Source: Moringa oleifera (taxonomy: Eukaryota > Streptophyta > Magnoliopsida > Brassicales > Moringaceae). From it: a stretch of DNA of 64,000 bases. The stretch covers positions 1 to 64,000 of the forward strand of contig JAJFZO010000355.1 in assembly GCA_021397835.1 (NCBI GenBank), given 5' to 3'. The notes beneath the pieces were generated by a model. It was not told the origin of the DNA, did not search any database, and saw only the letters and a list, made by a program, of their open reading frames with translations. Shown piece after piece: positions 23,604 through 35,705 of this stretch (positions are counted from its first letter, which is position 1; the number at the start of each line of letters is the position of its first letter). A program made the translations under genes and the position numbers.

Positions 23604-23722
23604 GATGTGATCATATTAAGATTAATGTACAAGATCCCATCAGAACTTCGAAGTGAGGCGTGCTTGGGCGAAAATAGTACTAGGATGGCTTATTCCACCT
23701 TGGAAATCCTCATATTGTACCT
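23604..23722 (+). pseudogene. 5S rRNA pseudogene
   Basis: GATGTGATCATATTAAG at the 5' end, GAAGTGAGGCGTGCTTGGGC in box A, GTACTAGGATGGCTTA in box C, ending CATATTGTACC. Confidence 0.8.
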
Positions 23723-25149
23723 TTTTATTTTTGATTTTTTTTGGATTTCATTATTTTTAATTTTTTCTTTTTCTTCCTTTTAATTATATTTTGTTTTATT
23801 TTATTTTGTTTTTACTTTTCATCTTTTTTATTATGTTATTTTATTTTTATATTAATTTATTATTTTCTTTCATTTTTAATATTTTTTGAATTTTTGAGTT
23901 CGATCATACCAGTACTAATGCATTAGATCTTATAAGAACTCCAGAGTTAGATGTGATTGAGCAACAATAGTACTAAGATGGGTGGTTCTCTTGAAAAATC
24001 CTCGTGTTTCACTCTTCTTTTTATATAAAAAAAATATTTTTAGATTTTATTATTTTTATTTACTTTTATCTTTTTTTTTATTATTTAAATGTGCTTTGTC
24101 GAGAGTGGTACCAGGATGGGTGATTCCTTCTAAGAAATTCTCGTATCACATCCATTTTTTAGATAAAAATATTTTTTGATTTTTTCAAATTTGGTTTATT
24201 TTCTTTTCTTCCATTTAAAGATCTTTCTTCTATTTTTTTTTTTTTTTGCATTTCCTTCCATTATGCTCTTTTCTTAGATTTATTCTATTTATTTTGCTTT
24301 TTCCCTTTTTTCTTTTCCTTTTCTTTCCTTTCTTCTCTTTTTCAATTTTGATAACTCTTTTTATTTAATTTCTTCATTTTATCGGGTTTCTTCAGTTTTA
24401 TTAGGTTTTTTTTTTTAATCTTCTTTGATTCCTTTTCTTTATTGTTTGATTTTTAGTATATTCTTAGAATTTTTTTTTTACTTTTATTTGATTTTCTTTC
24501 CTATTTCATTTTCTTCCATTTCTTTATTATTTTTTATTTACATTTTTATTCCTTTTGGTTATTTAAACGTACTTTGACGAGAGTAGTACTAGGATGGGTT
24601 GTTCCTACTAAGAAATTCTCGTGTTACATCTTTTTTTTTTGGATGAAAATATTTTTTGATTTATTTTCTTTTCTTCCATTTGATGATTTTTCTTTTCTTT
24701 TTTTTTTTTTTGCATTTCCTTCCATTATGCTCTTTTCTTTGATTTTTGTTATTTATTTTATTTTTTTCTTTTTCTTTTCCTTTTCTTTTTTCTCTTTTTC
24801 AATTTTAATAACTTTTTTATTTAATTTCATCATTTTATTGGATTTTATTTTTGTTTCTTTGATTTTGTTAGATTTATTTTTCAATTTTCTTTGATTCCTT
24901 TTCTTTACTATTTGATTTTCAGTATATTCTTGGAATTTATTTTTTTAATTACATTTGATTTTCTTTCCTATTTCATTTCCTTTCTTTTCTTTGCTTTTAT
25001 ATTTAATTTTTTTCATCTTTTATCATTTTTGCATTATTACCTTTTTTGGATGTTCTTTTTATTTGTTTGTTCTAGAATTTTTATTTTCCTATATTGTATT
25101 TTAAATAATTTATTTTCATATAATTTTTATTATTTTCTTCACTTGATTT

Positions 25150-26579
25150 TTAAATTTTTTTAAAAATTTTTGTATTTTGTTTTCTTCTATTGTTTTCGTT
25201 GGGTTTCTTCAATTTTTTTAAAATAAGTTTCAATGTTTTGCCCATTTGAGAATATAAGTTGCTTCTTTTATTTTTCTTTTTTAGAAAGTCAGTAAAGTTA
25301 TTAAGAGAATAAGGACATTAGCACTTATCAAAAAGATAAGAGAAAATAAAAATAATCTTACCTTTTCTTTTATGTTGATGCTCTGAATGTTTTCTCAATA
25401 CATCTCATCTATGTGGTAAATATATACCTTGTTATTGATATACATTTGTTTTCATGAAGACTTTATGCATCCCTTTTTGATGACTATTCAAGAATTATAT
25501 AATCCACTAGATTGATTTTACAATGTTTTGACAAGTCCATAAACAAGTTTGGTATGTTGATAGAGTTGCTAAGTAAAAATTGCCACTGAGATTATTAAGC
25601 TTATCAACAAATACTTAACTGAAAGAAATTATGTATGTGGAAGGTCTTATTTGTCTATCATCTTTGGGAGATCGTTCGAGATTTTTGAATACAGTTAGAT
25701 GCTTTTGTATTTGTGGTAGCTTTTTGTTACACTTATTTGAAATTTTAAATTTAGTACGAGGCGTGCTTTGACTTTGCATGAGTTATTGAATTAGTGATAA
25801 GTTTTGATATTATTCCTCATGAGAATTTGATTTATCAAGTTGCTTTGACTTATATTTAGATGCAGACCACTATGTTGAAAACTCATTAACTTTGTGAGCT
25901 CCCAACAATGTGATGCAAAAGTAAGTAAGTGGAAGTGCCTCCAGGATATTGTACACTACCTACTTCTAAGTGTGTGTCTGATTATTTTTCTTCTCATGTA
26001 AAAGTCGAATCAACTAATTGAAATTAATTTTGTTATACATGCGATTGACTTGAGTTGGCTTGTTTGGACTGTTAATGGGTGCATGCGTATACAAGTGAGT
26101 TGTTTATCTTTCTTATTTTATTTTGTTTTTATTTTTGAGCTTTCTGCAAATATTTTAGGTTTATGGAATGTTCTTGGCTGCTAGATTAGGAAATTGATAT
26201 CTCTAATTCTGATTTTTTTTTGCCTAATATTTGTCATTTGATTTCAATAAGTTGTTCGGTATATAGATTTAATAGAATAGGAAGATGCTCCATTAAGAGG
26301 ATTTTTCACTTCAAGAACAAGCTTTGAGATTATTGAGATGCTCATTGAAATAGGTTGTTCGATATATAGATTTAATAGAATAAAAAAATGCTCCATTAAG
26401 AGTAATTTTCACTTCATGAACAAGCTTTGAAGATTATTGAGATGCTCATTGAAATATACTATTATTTGGATGATTTTAGTGGTTTATTTGTCTACCCACT
26501 TTTACATAGATCATTTAGTTTATAAGATGAACTTTTGTTATATACAAAAGACAAGAAACTGGGCAGAAGTTTAAACCTT
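25150..26579 (+). repeat. Duplicated 1.4-kb spacer, copy 1
   Basis: Homologous to 30290-31677 and 34550-35705. Shared blocks include TTTCAATGTTTTG, CCTTTTCTTTTATGTTGATG, TGATTTTACAATGTTTTGAC and GCTTTGACTTATATTTAGAT. No coding capacity recognised. This copy has a private 103-bp tandem duplication at 26251-26353 and 26354-26457. Confidence 0.8.
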
Positions 26580-27037
26580 ATTTGGACAGTTCTTGTAAAT
26601 GGAGCCGCCTTTTATTGAATGGAATTTGGATGTCTTGAACTATTGGCAAATTGCTTGATTTTGAGGGTATCTTAATATAAGACAATGTGGTGCATGCAAG
26701 GTTGTCGGGGATTTGATGGTCCCGATGAAGAAGGCTTACTTTGTAGCATTTCAGAGTAATGCTTCTTTTTTTCACGGATGAAGAAGGATCAGTCATAGTG
26801 GCAGCAAAAATTATACTATTCAAACAAGAAGTTATTGCTTTTCTACTAGCTGTAGGCATGGATTCTTACTTGCTTATCCTTTTCTTGTTAAACCTAAGTT
26901 GTTATGAGATACTTTAAAACTTTTTTAGATTTTGTTGGTTTTTTTTTTTAATTTCCCTTTTGATTTGATTCATTAATTATCAATTACTACATGTTCTTCT
27001 TGCTTTGTTTTTTTTTTTTTAATTTCGAAATGAACAT
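26580..27037. other. Unrecognised stretch before YIF1 copy B
   Basis: Present only in module 1. Its equivalent was lost in module 2. The minus-strand frame of about 93 codons at 26578-26859 shows no known domain. Confidence 0.4.
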
Positions 27038-27366
27038 ATAAGTAATTCATTCTCTGATCCACAATATTACTTTCAAGTAGATGATCATTATGTGAGGAAT
27101 GAGCTAAGGTTGTCTTATTTCCATTCTTGCACAAGGTAAGTCGATATCCTTCTCGAATTTTATTGTTGGCACCTTTTTTCTTCCCCCATAATATTCTTTT
27201 TTGTTTTCTTGTCAAGGCCATTGGACAAGAATATCTTGGCTAGTAGGAGGAAGGCTTTTCTATGTGCTCTCAATTTATGATATAATTCCCCAGACTCATG
27301 CATCTCATTTATGGTATTTGGTACTTACGTTGTTTTTGCTAGCTTGTCATTGGGTCCTAAAGGGAA
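27038..27366 (+). pseudogene. YIF1: YIF1-like gene fragment, copy B (two exons)
   Basis: Exon 27038-27135 encodes SFSDPQYYFQVDDHYVRNE, then a one-base loss, then VVLFPFLH, and ends at AAG|GTAAGT. Exon 27216-27366 encodes GHWTRISWLVGGRLFY and then, after a frameshift, ISFMVFGTYVVFASLSLG, ending AA|GTGAGT. It lacks the in-frame TAG that copy A has in GHWTRIS. Both acceptor AGs are damaged: AT in place of AG before the first exon, and CAGG to CAAG before the second. No first exon and no membrane exons are found, so it is non-functional. Copies A and B share the frameshift near PIYD, so the parent was probably already a pseudogene when duplicated. Confidence 0.82.
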
Positions 27367-28662
27367 GTGAGTTAGTTAACTCTTTTGCGTTCTATTCTCC
27401 ATCTCGATTCATGATGATTGTTCCATTACAAAAATATGTCATTGTCTAGTTTCTATTTAGTTTTTTCTAACTCTTTTTATATAGGTTCTACAGCATCAAG
27501 TGTTTGATTACTGTCACTATTGTTAAAATAAACACTTTTTTCGCATTTATTTTTCAGAAATGAAACTTAAGTATGAAGCGGAAGTTATATTATTTGAATA
27601 TGTCAGCACCAAATTTTGTTGACAAGAATTATTGCAGTTAGAGGCTTTGATAGGTAGATCACATTTGAAACACCTCGTACTTTGAAACACTTTCCAATTA
27701 AGACTTTCATCTAAATCCATTTGTTATCAATGACAAAAGTATTATGCTAGTGCTTTTATGGGAAACGTGGTCTTATTGGAGCTCCTCTTGTTTAAACTTC
27801 TCCAACATTGATTTGAAACTTTACCTATAATTTTTTCTTAGATAAGAAGAAAGAAAGAAATAAAGATGGAGGAGTAAAAATAGATAAAGGAAGTTACTCA
27901 TCATTTTTGAGGACTTTTCCTTTTTTCAATGGATTTTCTTATGGCTTTTACCATGTTAGTGTTAGTCTTTGACTTGAAATCTCATAGTTGTATTTCTTAA
28001 AGGCATTCCACTATGTTAGATCATTTTATGTTTACATAATTTTTAGTTGAATAAAATAGTTATCTCGATATTTTTGTTGTTTAATTCAAGTTATTTCATT
28101 TTCTAAGGATTTTATTCTTATTTTTGTATTTTATCTGTTCTTTAGATTATTTTTAGTTTTTACCTTTTTTATTTTTCTTTATTTTCTCTTTTAAAACATT
28201 TTCTCGTGTCCCATTGCTTTTTTTTAGATTAAAATATTTTTGAATTTTTTATTTTTAATTAATTTTTTCTTTTATTTATTTTTCATTTTATTTAAATTTT
28301 TAGTTTTTACATTTTCCTCTTTTATGCCTTTTCTTTTTTGTGATTTTCTTTCTCTTTTCTTTTTTAAATTTTGTTTTGAAATTTTAAGTGCAATTATACC
28401 AACAATAATGTATCGAATTGCATTAAAACCCAAGGTGAAGCGTGCTTGAGCGGGAGTAGTACTAGAACTGGTGATTCATTTTACGAAAGCCTTGTGTTGC
28501 ACCTTTATTCTTCTAAAAATATTTATTTATTTTATTATTTTGTATTTATATTTTTTTCATAATCTTTTTTCTTTTTTATTTTATTGTTTCCTTTTTGTAT
28601 TTTTCAAATTATGCATTTTTTTATTTATGATCTTTTTAATTTTTAATTTTTTTTGAATTTTT

Positions 28663-28779
28663 TAGTGCGATCATACCAATACTAAGCATCGATCCCATTT
28701 GAACTACAAAGTGAAGCGTGCTTGGGCGTGAGCAGTACTGGGATGGGTGATTCCTCTTGAAAAATTCTTGTATTGCACC
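28663..28779 (+). pseudogene. 5S rRNA pseudogene
   Basis: AGTGCGATCATACCAATAC, AAAGTGAAGCGTGCTTGGGC, box C GTACTGGGATGGGTGATTCC, end TATTGCACC. Confidence 0.82.
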
Positions 28780-29272
28780 ATTTTTGGTTTTGACAAAACA
28801 ATATTTTTGGATTTTCTTATTTATTTATTTGTTTGATAATTTTTTATTTTATTTTTGTTACTTTTTTGTATTTTTCTCCATTATGTTCTTTTTTTTATGA
28901 TTTTATGTTTTCGTTTTCATTAATTTTTGAATTTTTTATAAAAATACTTTTTGAATTTTTTAAGGTATAATCATACCAATACTAATTCACTATATCCCAT
29001 TAGAACTCCGAAATTAAACGTGCTTCGGTGGAGTGATACTAGGATGCGTGGTCCCTTCTAGGGAATACTTATGTTTGCTCCTTTCTTTTCTTTTTCTTTT
29101 TTTTTTTTTGGATAAAATATTTTGTCTAATTTACTATTTTGATTTATTTTTTTCTTCCTCTAGATTACTATTTTTTATTTTAATTTATTTTTATATTTTT
29201 ATATTTTTCTCCATTATCTTTTATTATTTTGTATGACTTTATTTTTTATTTTTAATAATTTTTAGATTTTTA

Positions 29273-29391
29273 GGTACGATCATACCAATATTAATGTATC
29301 GGATCTCATTAAAAATCCGAAGTTAAGTGTGCTTGGGTGAGAATGGCATTAGGATGGGTGATTTCTCCTTGAAAATCCTCTTGTTGTACAC
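29273..29391 (+). pseudogene. 5S rRNA pseudogene
   Basis: GGTACGATCATACCAATA at the 5' end, CCGAAGTTAAGTGTGCTTGG in box A, GCATTAGGATGGGTGAT in box C, ending TTGTTGTACAC. Confidence 0.82.
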
Positions 29392-29878
29392 TTTTTTTTT
29401 TTACAAAATTTTTTTAACTTTAATTCTTTAATTTTTTTTTCTTTTTGATTATCTTTTATTTTATTTTATTTTTGTTTTTTTTGTTTCATTTTTTCATTAT
29501 TTTTTTATTTTTTATATTAATATTATTGTTTTCCTTCATTTTCACTATTTTTTGAACTTTTAAGTTCGATCATACCAGCTCTAATGCATCAGATTCCATA
29601 AGAACTTCGAAGTTAGACGTGGTTGAGTGAGAATATTACTAGGACGGGTGGTTCCTTTGAGAAATCCACATATTGCATCCTTCTTTTTATAAGCAAATAT
29701 TTTTAAATTTTATTTTTTGATTTATTATTTCTTCTTTTTGATTATTTATACGTGTTTTGGCAAGAGTAGTATTAGGACGGGTTATTTCTCTTGGAAAATT
29801 CTGGTGTTGCATTTCTTTTTTTTAGATAAAAATATCTTTTAATTTTTGATTTATTTTCTTTTCTTCTATTTGATGATC

Positions 29879-29916
<38 letters not shown>

Positions 29917-30289
29917 TTTTCCTCCCTTATGCTCTTTTCTTTAATTGTTAATTGTTTTATTTTTGCCGTTTTTCATTTCTTTTTCTTTCCTTTCTTCTCT
30001 TTTTTAATTTCATTAACTTGTTTTTAATTTGTTCATTTTACTAGATGTTCTTTTTGTTTCTTTGATTTTGTTAGATTTCTTTTTAAATTTTCTTTGATCC
30101 ACTTTCTCCATTGTTTGATTTTCAGTATATTCTTAGATTTTTTTTTTAATTTCACTTGATTTTCTTTAGTATTTTTTATTTTTTTAATTTTTATATTTTT
30201 TTATAATATTGCTTTTTTCGATGTTCTTTTTGTTTATTTTTCTAGATTTTTTCTTTATTGTGTTTTACTTAATTTATTTTCATATCATT

Positions 30290-31677
30290 TTCAAAGAATT
30301 TTAAAACTTTTTGTATTTTATTTTCTTTTATTTTTTTCCTTGGGTTTCTTTGATTTTTTTAAATGGGTTTTAATGTTTTGTTCATTTTGAGAATGCAAGT
30401 TGCTTCTTTTGTTTTTTGTTTTTTGTTTTTTTTTGAAGGTCAATGAAGTTGTTAAAAAAATAAAGATATCTGCACTTATTGAAAAGACAAGAGAAAATAA
30501 AAATAATCTTACTTTTTCTTTTATGTTGATGCTTAAATGTTTCTTAATACATCTCATTTGTGTGGTAAATACATACCCCGTTGTTGACAAAGATTGATTT
30601 TACAATGTTTTGACAAGTCCATAAACGAGTTTGGTATGTTAATAAAGATGCTAAGTAAAAATTGCCACCGAGATTATTAAGCTTATTAACAAAAACTTAA
30701 CTAAAAGAAATTGTGTATGTGGAAGGCCTCATCTGTGTATCATGTTGAGGAGATGCTACCGGCTTTCTGAACACAGTTAGATGCTTTTGCATTTGTGGCA
30801 GCTTTTTGTTACATTTATTTGAAATATTGAGAAGGCATGCTTTGACTTTGCATGAATTATTGGATTACTGATAAGTTTTTATATAATTCATTGTGAGAAT
30901 TTTATCCAGTTGCTTTGACTTATATTTAGATGCATATCACTATGTTTAAAACTTATTAACTTTGTAAAAGACATACTTTGACTTTGCATGAGTTATTAAA
31001 TTAGTGATAAGTTTTGATATAATTCATTATGAGAAATTTATCCAGTTGCTTTAACTTATATTTAGATGCACATCACTATGTTTAAAACTCATTAACTCTG
31101 TAAGCTCCCAAAAGTATGCTGCCAAAATAATGTAAGTGAAAGTGCCTCTAGGATATTATACATTGCTTACGTATAAGAGTTTGTCTGATTATTTTTCGTC
31201 TCAAATAAAAGTTGAAACAACTGACTGAAATTGATTTTGTTATGCATGCAGTTGACTTGAATTGGCTTATTTGGACTATTAATGGATGCATGTGCATACA
31301 AGTGAGTTATTTATCCTTTTTATTTTATTTTGTTTTTATTTTTGAGCTTTCTACAAATATTTTAGTTTTATAGAATGTTCTTGGCTGCTGGATTGGGAAA
31401 TTAATATTTCTAATTTTGATTTTTTTGGCCTAATATTTGTCATTTGATTTCAATAAGTTGTTCCATATACAGATTAAATAGAATATAAAGATGCTCCACT
31501 CAGAGGATTTTTCACTTCAAAAACAAGCTTTGAAGAGTATTAAGATGCTTATTGAAATATACTGCTGTTTGGATAACCTGATAGTTTATTTGTCTAACCA
31601 TGTTTACAAAGGTCATTAGTTTACAAGATGAACTTTTAATATACAAAAAAGGAAGAAACTGGGCAGAAGTTTAAACC
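30290..31677 (+). repeat. Duplicated spacer, copy 2
   Basis: Counterpart of 25150-26579. It has its own tandem duplication of about 136 bp: TTTGACTTTGCATGA at 30841 and again at 30977. Confidence 0.8.
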
Positions 31678-33206
31678 TCATGATGACTATTCCATTATAG
31701 AAATATGCCGTTGTCTGGTTTTTATTTAGTTTTTAGTAACTCCTCTTATATGAGTTTTACAGCATTATGTGGTTGTTCGCTTTCACTGATGTTAAAAGAA
31801 ACACTTCTTTTCACATTTACCTTTTATTACTTGAATATGTCGTCACCAAATTTTGTTAGCAACAATTATGGCAGTTAGAGGCTTCGATAGGTAGATCACA
31901 TTTGAAATGCCTAAATCTGGTGCTTGGACTTTGAAATTCAAGTCATAGGACTTTGTACATTGAAACGCTTTCCAATTAAGACTTTCATCTAGATTCATTT
32001 GTTACCAGGGACAAAAGTATTTCTATGTTAGTGCTTTTTTAGGAAAAATGGTCTTATTGGACCTATTCCTACCAAACATTTTCAACATTGAATGGAAACT
32101 TTACCTATACATTTTTTTATACGAAAATAGAGGGAAAGAAAGATGAAGAAGTGAAAGTAGATAGAGGGAGTTACTCATTATTTTTTAGGTGCCATCTAGA
32201 GTGACTTTTCCTTTCTTCAATGGATTATCTTATATCTTTTATCATGCTAGTGTTGTCTAGTCTTCAAATCTCATAGTTGTATTTCTTGAAGGCATGCCAC
32301 TGTGCTAGATCATTTCGTGTTTACATTGAATCTATTTTGTTTCGTTTTCTCGATATTTTTGTTGTTTACTACTTTCAGTTATTTTATTTTCTAAGGATTT
32401 TATTCATATGTTTGTTTTTATTTATCTTTTAGTATTTTTCTTCATTTTTTTAGAACATTTTCTCGTGTCGCGGCCTTTTTTTAGATAAAAAATATTTTTG
32501 AATTTTTATTTTTAATTAAATTTTTCTTTTGTTTATCTTTCATTTTATTTAAATTTTTATATTTTACATTTTCTTCCTTTATGCCTTTTCTTTTTTGTGA
32601 TTTTTTTCTTTTCTTCTTTTTAAAATTTTGAGTGCAATTATACCAACACTAATGTATCAAATTGTATTAAAACTTGAAGTTTAGTGTGCTTGAACGGGAG
32701 TAGTACTAGAATGGGTGATTCCTTTTAGAAAATCCTTGTGTTGCACCTTTATTCTTATAAAAATATTTGTTTATTTTACTATTTTTGATTTACGTTTTTT
32801 TCATAATCTTTTATTTTTTATTTTATCATTTTCTTTTTTGTATTTTTCTTCACTATGCTCTTTTCTTATTTATGATCTTTTTCTAATTTTCAATCTTTTT
32901 TTTTGGATTTTTGAGTGGGATCATACTAATACTAAGCATAGATCCCATTTAAATTGAAAAGTTAAGCGTGGTTGGGCGAGAGTAGTACTAATATAAGTGA
33001 TTCCTCTTGGAAAATCTTCGTATTGCATTATTTTTTATTTTGACAAAACAATTCTTTTGGATTTTATTATTTTTTATTTACTTATTTATTTGATAATCTT
33101 TCATTTTTTTTTATTTTTGTTTCTTTTTTTTGTATTTTTGCCATTATATTCTTTTCTTTTTCATGATTTTATGTTTTTATTTTTAATACTTTTTGAGTTT
33201 TTTTTA

Positions 33207-33323
33207 GGTGCGATCATACCAGCACTAATGTATTGGATCTATTAGAACTCCAAAATTGTGTTCTTAGATGAGAGTAGTGCTAGAATGAGTGGTTCGTTCT
33301 AGAAAATACTCGTGTTGCATCCT
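33207..33323 (+). pseudogene. 5S rRNA pseudogene
   Basis: GGTGCGATCATACCAGCACT is a near-perfect 5S start. Box A is disrupted (CAAAATTGTGTTCTTAGATG); end CGTGTTGCATCC. Confidence 0.8.
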
Positions 33324-33476
33324 TCTTTTTTTTTTGGGTAAAATACTTTTTCTAATTTATTATTTTTGATTTTTTTTCTCTTTTTGCTTTGGATTATTTT
33401 TTGTTTTATTTTTATATTTTTCTCCATTATGTTTTATTTTTTTATGACTTTATTTTTTAATAATTTTTAAATTTTT

Positions 33477-33596
33477 GAGTGCGATCATACCAAGACTCTT
33501 GTACCGAATCCCATTCGAAATCCAAAGTTAAGCGTGCTTAGGCGAGAATAGTACTAGGATGGGCAATTCCACCTCAAAAATCCTCGTGCTGTACAC
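33477..33596 (+). pseudogene. 5S rRNA pseudogene
   Basis: GAGTGCGATCATACCAAGAC, AAAGTTAAGCGTGCTTAGGC, GTACTAGGATGGGCAATTCC, end CGTGCTGTAC. Close to full consensus length. Confidence 0.84.
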
Positions 33597-34549
33597 ATTT
33601 TTTTTATAATTTTTTTGAATTTTGTTATTATTTATTTTTTTTCATTTTTTTCCTTTTGATTATCTTTTGTTTTATTTTATTTTGTTTTTGTTTTTATCTT
33701 TTTTTTCATTACACTATTTTTTTCTATATTAATTTTATTATTTTCTTTCATTTTCAATATTTTTTGAACTTTTAAGTTCAATCATACCAGCACTAATGCA
33801 TCAGATCCCATAAGAACTCCGAAATTAGATGTGGTTAAGGAGAGTAGTATTAGGATGGGTTCTCTTGAAAAATTCTCGTGTTGCACCCTTCTTTTTATAA
33901 AAAAAATATATTTAAAGATTTTATTATTTTTTATTTATTTTTTTATTATTTCAGCGTGCATTGGCGAGAGTAGTAGTAAGATGGGTTTCCTCCTAAGAAA
34001 TTCTCGTGTTGCATTCTTTTTTTGGACAAAAATATTTTTTAATCTTTGATTTTTTTTTCTTTCATTTGATGATCTTTCATTTTTTTTTTTTCGCATTTCC
34101 TTCCATTATGATTTTTGTTATTTGTTTTATTTGTTTTCTTTTTTTCCTTTTCCTTTTCTTTTCTTTCTTCTTTTTTTCAATTTTGATAATTTTTTTTAAT
34201 TTCTTCATTTTATTGGATTTTCTTTTTGTTTCTTCGATTTTGTTAGATTTCGTTTTTAATTTTCTTTGATTTTCTTTCTCAATTGTTTGATTTTCAATAT
34301 ATTCTTAGAATTTGTTCTTTAATTTCATTTGATTTTCTTTCCCATTTCATTACCTTTCTTTTCTTTCTTGTATATTTATTTTTTTCATCTTTTATGATTT
34401 TTTACATTATTGTTTTTTTTATGTTCTTTTTGTTTATTTGTTCTAGACTTTTTTATTTTCTTGTATTTTTATTTTATTTTTTATATTGTATTTTAATTAA
34501 TTTATTTTTATATAATTTTTATTATTTTCTTCATTTGATTTTCAAAATT

Positions 34550-35705
34550 TTTTTGAACCTTTTGTATTTTGTTTTCTTTTATTTGTTTGCTTGGGTTTCT
34601 TCAATTTTTTTTAAAATAGGTTTCAATGTTTTGTCCATTTTAAGAATACGAGTTGCTTCTTTTGTTTTTTGTTTTTTCGGCAAGTCAATAAATTTGTTAA
34701 GGGAATAAGGATATCCGCACTTATCGAAAAGAGAAGAGAAAATAAAAATGATTTTACCTTTTCTTTTATGTTGATGCTCTGAACGTTTTCTCAATACATC
34801 TCATCTATGTGGTAAATACATACCCTATTGTTGACATACAATTTGTTTTCATGAAGACATTATGCATCCCTTTTTAATGACTATTCAAGAATTATATAAC
34901 CCAGTAGATTGATTTTACAATGTTTTGACATGTCCATATACGAGTTTGGTACATTGATAGAGCCATTAAGTAAAAAATTGCCACTGAGATTATTAAGCTT
35001 ATTAACAAATACTTAACTAAAAGAAACTGTATATGTGGAAGGTCTCATCTGTTTATCATCTTTAGGAGATCCTACGAGCTTTCTCAATATAGTTGGATGC
35101 TTTTATGTTTGTGGTAGCTTTTTGTTACACTTATTTGAAATATTAAATTTAGTAAAAAGCTTACTTTGACTTTGCACGAGTTATTGGATTAGTGATAAGT
35201 TTTGATATTATTATTTATGAGAATTTTATTAAGTTGCTTTGACTTATATTTAGATGCAGACCACTAGGTTCAAAACTCATTAAGTCTATGAGCTCCCAAA
35301 AATATGACGCCAAAATAAGTAAGTGGAAGTGCCTTTGGGACATTATACGCTGCCTACTTATAAGAGTGTGTTTCATAATTTTTTTTCTCAAGTAAAAGTC
35401 GAATCAATTGACTAAAATTGATTTTGTTATAGATGTAGTTGACTTGAATTGTTTGGATTTTTCATGGGTGCATGTGTATACAAGTGAGTTATCTATCCTT
35501 CTTATTTTATTTTCCTTTTATTTTTAAGCTTTCTGCACATATTTTAGTTTTATGTAATGTTCTTGGCTGCTGGACTAGGAAATTAATATCTTTGATTCTG
35601 ATTTTTTTGGCTTAATATTTTTCATTTTATTTTAATAAGTTGTTCGATATATAGATTTAGTAGAATAGAAAGATACTCTACTCAATGAATTTTTCACTTC
35701 AAAAG
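34550..35705 (+). repeat. Duplicated spacer, copy 3 (3' truncated)
   Basis: Counterpart of 25150-26450. Ends at the junction with gypsy-derived DNA. Confidence 0.78.

Larger units (their letters stand above)
22509..25150 (+). repeat. Degenerate 5S rRNA array 2
   Basis: Six fuller units at about 22509-22627, 22793-22909, 23070-23187, 23318-23435, 23604-23722 and 23896-24014, spaced 250-290 bp, then half units at 24089-24153 and 24567-24630 with long T-rich spacers. Each full unit has its own spacer type that recurs at the same rank in arrays 3 and 4. Confidence 0.82.
21993..27409 (+). repeat. Duplication module 1 (5.4 kb): 5S array, spacer, YIF1 exons
   Basis: The three modules each begin with a CATGATGACTATTC-like sequence (21993, 27410, 31678). 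Order in this one: about 500 bp ending in TCTCATAGTTGTAT and TTAGATCATTTC, 5S array 2, a 1.4-kb spacer, about 450 bp of unrecognised DNA, then YIF1 copy B. It is the longest and most complete module. Confidence 0.75.
28387..30250 (+). repeat. Degenerate 5S rRNA array 3
   Basis: Full units at about 28387-28504, 28663-28779, 28964-29081, 29273-29391 and 29563-29682; half unit at 29750-29813. An (AT)n run lies at 29884-29911. One fewer full unit and one fewer half unit than array 2. Confidence 0.82.
27410..31677 (+). repeat. Duplication module 2 (4.3 kb): 5S array and spacer, YIF1 exons lost
   Basis: Same order as module 1. At 31670-31680 the spacer end (AGTTTAAACCTCA) is joined directly to the next module start (CATGATGACTATTCC). 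The roughly 830 bp that hold YIF1 copy B in module 1 are therefore missing here. Confidence 0.72.
32630..34550 (+). repeat. Degenerate 5S rRNA array 4
   Basis: Full units at about 32630-32748, 32913-33029, 33207-33323, 33477-33596 and 33774-33890; half unit at 33954-34016. Order and spacer types match arrays 2 and 3. Confidence 0.82.
31678..35705 (+). repeat. Duplication module 3 (4 kb): 5S array and spacer, truncated
   Basis: Begins CATGATGACTATTCCATTAT and ends where the spacer is cut off near 35700 (TTTTTCACTTCAAAAG), just before a gypsy element. The last roughly 130 bp of the spacer and any YIF1 part are absent. Confidence 0.72.

Noticed and set aside
27201..27449. An 82-codon plus-strand ORF as a real small protein
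   Set aside because: Its first half is the YIF1 exon peptide GHWTRISWLVGG and its second half is the same exon read out of frame plus intron. It is part of the pseudogene.
3371..34016. Functional 5S rRNA genes
   Set aside because: Every unit carries multiple changes or deletions in box A, box C or paired stems. None is close enough to the plant consensus.
22509..34550. Cassandra-type TRIM retrotransposons or 5S-derived SINEs as the source of the 5S-like units
   Set aside because: Units are arranged in tandem at 230-570 bp with T-rich spacers. I see no LTR pairs, primer site, polypurine tract or SINE tail around single units. A decayed rDNA-like array fits better.
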